NCBI GenBank assembly: GCA_965277855.1
Contig: OZ255847.1
Coordinates: 1,860,001 to 1,924,000 of the forward strand
Direction of reading: 5' to 3'
DNA: 64,000 bases
From: Bog-105 sp965277855
GTDB taxonomy: Bacteria; Acidobacteriota; Terriglobia; Bryobacterales; Bryobacteraceae
This document shows positions 60,612 to 64,000 of this stretch, in pieces; the first letter of the stretch is position 1, and each line of letters opens with the position of its first letter. Below the pieces are notes generated by a model. That model worked only from the letters and a program-made list of their open reading frames with translations. It made no database searches and was not told where the DNA came from. The position numbers and the translations under genes are program-made.

Positions 60612-62534
60612 TTACTGCTCGAGATAGGTGTAGCCCTGCAGGCCCTCTTCGTAAAACTTCAGGAGACGGCCGGATTCTTCATAACCGATACGCTGTTCCC
60701 GCACCGCCACTTCAACATCTTTGCGAAATTGATCGAGGAGTGTTTGCGAGTTGTACTGGACGTAGTTCAAAACTTCGCGAACGGTATCGCCCTGCACAAC
60801 CGTTTCGAGTACGGTTTCGTTGTGTTCGTTCAGGCTGACGTGAACCGCATTGGTGTCGCCCAGGAGATTATGCAGGTCGCCTAAAATTTCCTGATAGGCG
60901 CCCAGCAGAAACGCGCCGAGAATGTACTGCCCGTTATTGAAGGCATGAAGCGGGAGCGTTTTCTTCACATCATGCCGGTCAATAAAGAGGTCCACTTTGC
61001 CGTCGGAGTCGCAGGAGATGTCGCCGAGCACGCCGTGGCGGGTAGGCGATTCCTCGAGCCGGTGGATCGGCATAATCGGAAAGAGCTGCTTGATCGCCCA
61101 ACTGTCGGGCATGCTCTGGAAAAGCGAGAAATTGCAGAAGTAGGTGTCCGAAAGCAGGCCGTTCAGACCTTCCAATTCTTCGGGGAAAAACTCCAGTTCG
61201 CTCGCCAGCCGCAGAGTACGGCGGCAGATCGCCCAGTAAAGATTTTCCGAGAGACTGCGTTGCGCCAGCGAAAGATAACCGAGGCTGAAAAGATTCAGAG
61301 CGGAGTCGAGCGCCTGCTGCGCATCGTGATGGCTCTCCAGAAGGTTCTTCTTAGTCAACGAGCGATGCGTTTCGAATAAATCGATGAGCGGCTGCTCGGC
61401 ATCCTCCGGGAGAGTCGCGGGCAGCTCTTCTTCGCCGAACCCGCTCACGCCGAGCACATTGAAGACAAGCAGGCTGTGGTAAGCAGCGACGGCGCGCCCG
61501 CTCTCCGTGACGATCGTCGGATGCGGAACTTCGGCTTCGTCACAGATGCTTTGGATGTGATAGACCACGTCACGGGCGTATTCTTCGAGCGTATAGTTCA
61601 CGCTTGACTCGAAATCGGTTTGCGAGCCATCGTAGTCGATGCCGAGTCCGCCGCCGACGTCCAGGTACGTTAGACCTGTTCCCATTTTTTTGAGATCGAC
61701 ATAAATACGGGCAGCTTCGACCACGGCGGCTTTGATCTGGCGAATATTGGTGATTTGACTGCCCAGATGAAAGTGGAGCAGCTGGAGACTGTCTTCGAGG
61801 CCGAGTGTCTTGAGATATTCGACGGCTTTGAGAGCTTCGGAGACCGTCAAGCCGAACTTCGAGCGAAAGCCGCCCGATGATTTCCAACGGCCGGAGCCGC
61901 GGCTGGCGAGTTTCACCCGAATGCCGATGACGGGCTTGACGCCAACCTTTTGAGCGTATTTGGCGATCAATTCGAGTTCGGTATATTTTTCGACGACGGG
62001 AATGATGCGGCGGCCTATTTTTTTGGCCAGCATGACCATCTCGATGTATTCGTCATCTTTAAAGCCGTTGCAAATGATAGGCGTTTCGTTATCGGCAATG
62101 GCCAGCACGGCCAGGAGTTCCGGCTTCGACCCGGCTTCCAGCCCAAAGCGATAGGGCCGGCCAAACTCAAAGACTTCCTCGACTACCTGTCGCTGCTGAT
62201 TGACTTTGATGGGGTATACGCAGCAATAACCGCCGTTGTAGCCGTGCTCCCGTATGGAATTGTCGAAAGCCTGGTACATTTCACCGAGGCGGTGCCGGAT
62301 GATGTCGGCGAAACGGATGAGGATAGGCAGCGAGATACCACGCCACTGCAGCGTGTCGACCAGTTGTTTCAAATCGATGCTGCGAGCGTTTTCCTTGGTG
62401 GGGTGGACGAAGAGATGGCCATTTTCGCCAACTGAGAAATAGCCTTTTCCCCAGCTGGCGACGTCGTATAACTCGGCGGCATCGGTAGTAGTCCAGCGGT
62501 CCGCGGGTTCGCGCACTTGGGTTGTGACGGGCAA
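60612..62534 (-). CDS. speA: Biosynthetic arginine decarboxylase
   Basis: PLP enzyme that makes agmatine for polyamine synthesis. The 640-residue protein has the PLP-lysine block YPIKVNQQRQVVEEV (Lys110), GLEAGSKPELLAVLA, IGIRVKLASRGSGRWKSSGGFRSKFGL, LLHFHLGSQITNIRQIKAAVVEAARIYVDL and the Cys-containing C-terminal barrel. Length matches SpeA of E. coli (658). The start is uncertain: TTG 62534 opens the frame, GTG 62516 is also possible, and a GAGGAG lies 22 bases upstream. The next gene downstream is TrmJ-like, overlapping its end. Confidence 0.92.
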   Translation of the reverse strand: MPVTTQVREPADRWTTTDAAELYDVASWGKGYFSVGENGHLFVHPTKENARSIDLKQLVDTLQWRGISLPILIRFADIIRHRLGEMYQAFDNSIREHGYNGGYCCVYPIKVNQQRQVVEEVFEFGRPYRFGLEAGSKPELLAVLAIADNETPIICNGFKDDEYIEMVMLAKKIGRRIIPVVEKYTELELIAKYAQKVGVKPVIGIRVKLASRGSGRWKSSGGFRSKFGLTVSEALKAVEYLKTLGLEDSLQLLHFHLGSQITNIRQIKAAVVEAARIYVDLKKMGTGLTYLDVGGGLGIDYDGSQTDFESSVNYTLEEYARDVVYHIQSICDEAEVPHPTIVTESGRAVAAYHSLLVFNVLGVSGFGEEELPATLPEDAEQPLIDLFETHRSLTKKNLLESHHDAQQALDSALNLFSLGYLSLAQRSLSENLYWAICRRTLRLASELEFFPEELEGLNGLLSDTYFCNFSLFQSMPDSWAIKQLFPIMPIHRLEESPTRHGVLGDISCDSDGKVDLFIDRHDVKKTLPLHAFNNGQYILGAFLLGAYQEILGDLHNLLGDTNAVHVSLNEHNETVLETVVQGDTVREVLNYVQYNSQTLLDQFRKDVEVAVREQRIGYEESGRLLKFYEEGLQGYTYLEQ

Positions 62535-63044
62535 AACTTTGGTGTCCAGGGAAGTGCTCCTCGAGGTGGAATGACGGCGCCGATAGATGCCGGATCAGGA
62601 TGAAGGGAAAGGCGCCTTCACGGTTATTAGAACATGAAATGCGTGACCTTTGACGAACACGCGCACAACGGGCCCGGGATCAAGCGCCCCGCCCGAAGGA
62701 CAGGTGAGTTCCTTTGCTGAATGGCGGCGCGCAGCCGTGGCCTGTGAATTAGTAAGAACGCGCACAACGGGCCCGGGATCAAGCGCCCCGCCCGAAGGAC
62801 AGGCAAGCTCCTTTGCTGAATGGCGGCGCGCAGCCGTGCCCTGTGCGCTACTAAGGCAGAAGCGAAGGGGATTCGCAATTAGCCTTACAGAACATGGGGA
62901 AAGTGTTGAGGTCCTACCGCCACCACCTGGCAAGCAGGTTCAGATTTTTCCCTAGTACGAAGATTTGGCCGCTTCAACGGAACGTAGCAGATTTTCTAAA
63001 GGAACCCGGCACTTAGGTCGATAGAAAGTCAGAGCGAAGCGAGC
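62535..63044. other. Intergenic region with a 99-bp tandem duplication
   Basis: 510 bp between speA and the response-regulator gene. The first half holds the 99-bp duplicated unit (62655-62854). In the rest I see no gene. Confidence 0.5.
62655..62854. repeat. Tandem duplication of a 99-bp GC-rich unit
   Basis: The segment beginning GCGCACAACGGGCCCGGGAT at 62661 recurs at 62760, an exact 99-bp period, with the two copies identical in long blocks (CAAGCGCCCCGCCCGAAGGA; GCTGAATGGCGGCGCGCAGC) and differing in short ones. The period is a multiple of three and both strands are open, but no protein family is evident. It may be a mobile or REP-like intergenic unit. Confidence 0.85.
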
Positions 63045-64000
63045 ATGGGCACAGGAGTAAGTCGACGACACCAATATGCAGGCGAAAGGCTGACGCGGGA
63101 TCTTGCGGCGAAATCCACCAGAATTCTTCATGTTGACTACTCGGAGAGCAACGGGATGCATCTCCAAGCGGCTTTGCAAGGCTTGACCCATGAGATGCTG
63201 CGAGCGGGTACGATGGCTGAAGCTCTTGGCATGCTGACGCGTTTCAAAATCGACCTGGTTGTGATTGAGTCCTGCGGGCTGGGCCTGGGCGGAATTGAGT
63301 TGTGCGCGCTTCTGAAGGGGAACCCGGTTACTCAGTTTTTGCCGACTTATGTTCTCGGTAGGGGTGATGACCCGGACGAGGAAATTCGAGCACTCGAGGC
63401 CGGCGCCGACGAATTTTTAACCAAACCTTTAAGCGCCCGAAGCTTTCAGGCCCGCATTCAGGCCAGTCTGCGCCAGAAGTCTCGCATCGATTCACTGGAC
63501 GACTCGGAATCGGTTTTGTTTTCCCTCGCCCAGTCGGTGGAGGATCGTGACCCGGATCTCGGGCAACACTGCCATCGTCTGGCGTTGATGGGCGCCGCCA
63601 TGGGTCTGACACTCGGCTTACCGCCTGAGGATATCCTGGCTCTCGAGCGCGGCGGGTACTTGCATGATGTCGGAAAGGTCGCAGTTCCGGATTATGTCCT
63701 GTTCAAACCGGGACCGTTGACGCCGAGTGAGTGGGAGACGATGAAGACTCACACCGAGCGTGGGGAGCGTATTTGCCAGGGGATGAAATCGCTCAACTCC
63801 GTTTTGCCGATTATCCGGCACCACCATGAACGGTGGGATGGGTCGGGCTATCCGGATGGCCTACGGGGAGATCAGATCCCACTTCTGGCGCGGATTGTGC
63901 AACTAGCCGATATTTACGATGCGCTGACCACAGCGCGCCCCTATAAGGAGGCCATGACGGCCGAGCAGGCACTCCAAACGATTCGATTCGAGGCGAGGAA
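63045..64000 (+). CDS. Response regulator with HD-GYP phosphodiesterase domain (3' end outside window)
   Basis: Runs from ATG 63045 to the window end, 318 residues visible. The receiver domain (24-140) has the first strand RILHVDYSESN and the KP loop (LTKPLSA). At the phosphoacceptor position the sequence is VIESCGLGLGG, a Glu75 instead of Asp. The HD-GYP domain follows: LHDVGKVAVPDYVLFKPGPLTPSEWE, HTERGERI, IIRHHHERWDGSGYPDGL and ARIVQLADIYDALTTARPYK, all c-di-GMP phosphodiesterase residues. The protein would hydrolyse c-di-GMP and, with a Glu at the acceptor, may be constitutively active. Its C-terminus is cut by the window. Confidence 0.9.
   Translation, partial: MGTGVSRRHQYAGERLTRDLAAKSTRILHVDYSESNGMHLQAALQGLTHEMLRAGTMAEALGMLTRFKIDLVVIESCGLGLGGIELCALLKGNPVTQFLPTYVLGRGDDPDEEIRALEAGADEFLTKPLSARSFQARIQASLRQKSRIDSLDDSESVLFSLAQSVEDRDPDLGQHCHRLALMGAAMGLTLGLPPEDILALERGGYLHDVGKVAVPDYVLFKPGPLTPSEWETMKTHTERGERICQGMKSLNSVLPIIRHHHERWDGSGYPDGLRGDQIPLLARIVQLADIYDALTTARPYKEAMTAEQALQTIRFEAR

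Overview
The window is a gene-dense chromosomal segment of a GC-rich, Gram-negative soil-type bacterium. It is most likely an acidobacterium of the Solibacter/Bryobacter type (Acidobacteriota, Terriglobia). That inference rests on the intact PadR plus 'acidobacterial duplicated orphan permease' pair, a VWFA protein of the acidobacterial type, an ECF sigma factor overlapping a giant Ser/Thr kinase, the C-terminal remnant of an Oar-like TonB receptor, a PEP-CTERM-type tail, and outer-membrane genes such as lptE. No rRNA, tRNA, CRISPR array, prophage or intact insertion sequence was seen.

Layout. 1-4.9 kb: 3' part of araA, a DUF4239 membrane protein, a PQQ dehydrogenase and rlmB. 4.9-6.3 kb: a decayed region with a short inverted-repeat element and a frameshifted gene fossil. 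6.3-11.3 kb: a secreted protein, then an overlapping ECF sigma / kinase-ATPase-TPR pair. 11.5-15.7 kb (minus): an overlapping cassette psd-pssA-(Asd-like)-lptE-holA for phospholipid and envelope assembly. 15.7-17.7 kb: small metabolic genes. 17.9-23.4 kb (plus): a chain of overlapping genes (PfkB sugar kinase, membrane glycosyltransferase, DapF-like protein lacking both usual cysteines, UDP-sugar dehydrogenase, VWFA protein). 23.4-28 kb: two small two-gene modules (TacAT-type toxin-antitoxin; a HEPN protein with a partner) flanking an ADOP permease and its PadR regulator.

28-34 kb: secreted protein, orphan NtrC-type regulator, M16 protease, and a fossil locus of fused remnants (PadR, ADOP, TonB receptor). 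34.1-37.4 kb (minus): a compact four-gene membrane-stress operon (XRE regulator, YqiJ/NfeD-like, flotillin, PspA) with a visible sigma70 promoter inside a large dyad. 37.4-42 kb (plus): PEP-CTERM micro-protein, TPR protein, ClC transporter, M29 aminopeptidase. 42-46.6 kb (minus): an orphan Cas6-family protein, a small membrane protein, an M28 peptidase, thiE and a secreted protein. 46.65-47.2 kb: thirteen identical 42-bp tandem repeats, each forming a hairpin. 47.3-51.7 kb (minus): ribBA (with a degenerate RibA half), lacD-type aldolase, ribF, PhnP-like hydrolase, DUF1844. 51.9-64 kb: mazG, membrane dipeptidase, DoxX-thioredoxin fusion, DUF465, rimI, a TPR-like secreted protein, a divergent XRE-cupin / RpoE-type sigma pair, DUF2911, molbindin-like protein, a TrmJ-like methyltransferase without a visible standard start codon, speA, a 99-bp tandem duplication, and the beginning of a response regulator with an HD-GYP domain.

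The most unusual items are the standalone Cas6 near a spacer-less hairpin repeat array, the HEPN pair, the Ser/Ser DapF homolog, the stress operon with its dyad-embedded promoter, and the two gene fossils. All functional calls come from reading motifs; no database search was run.
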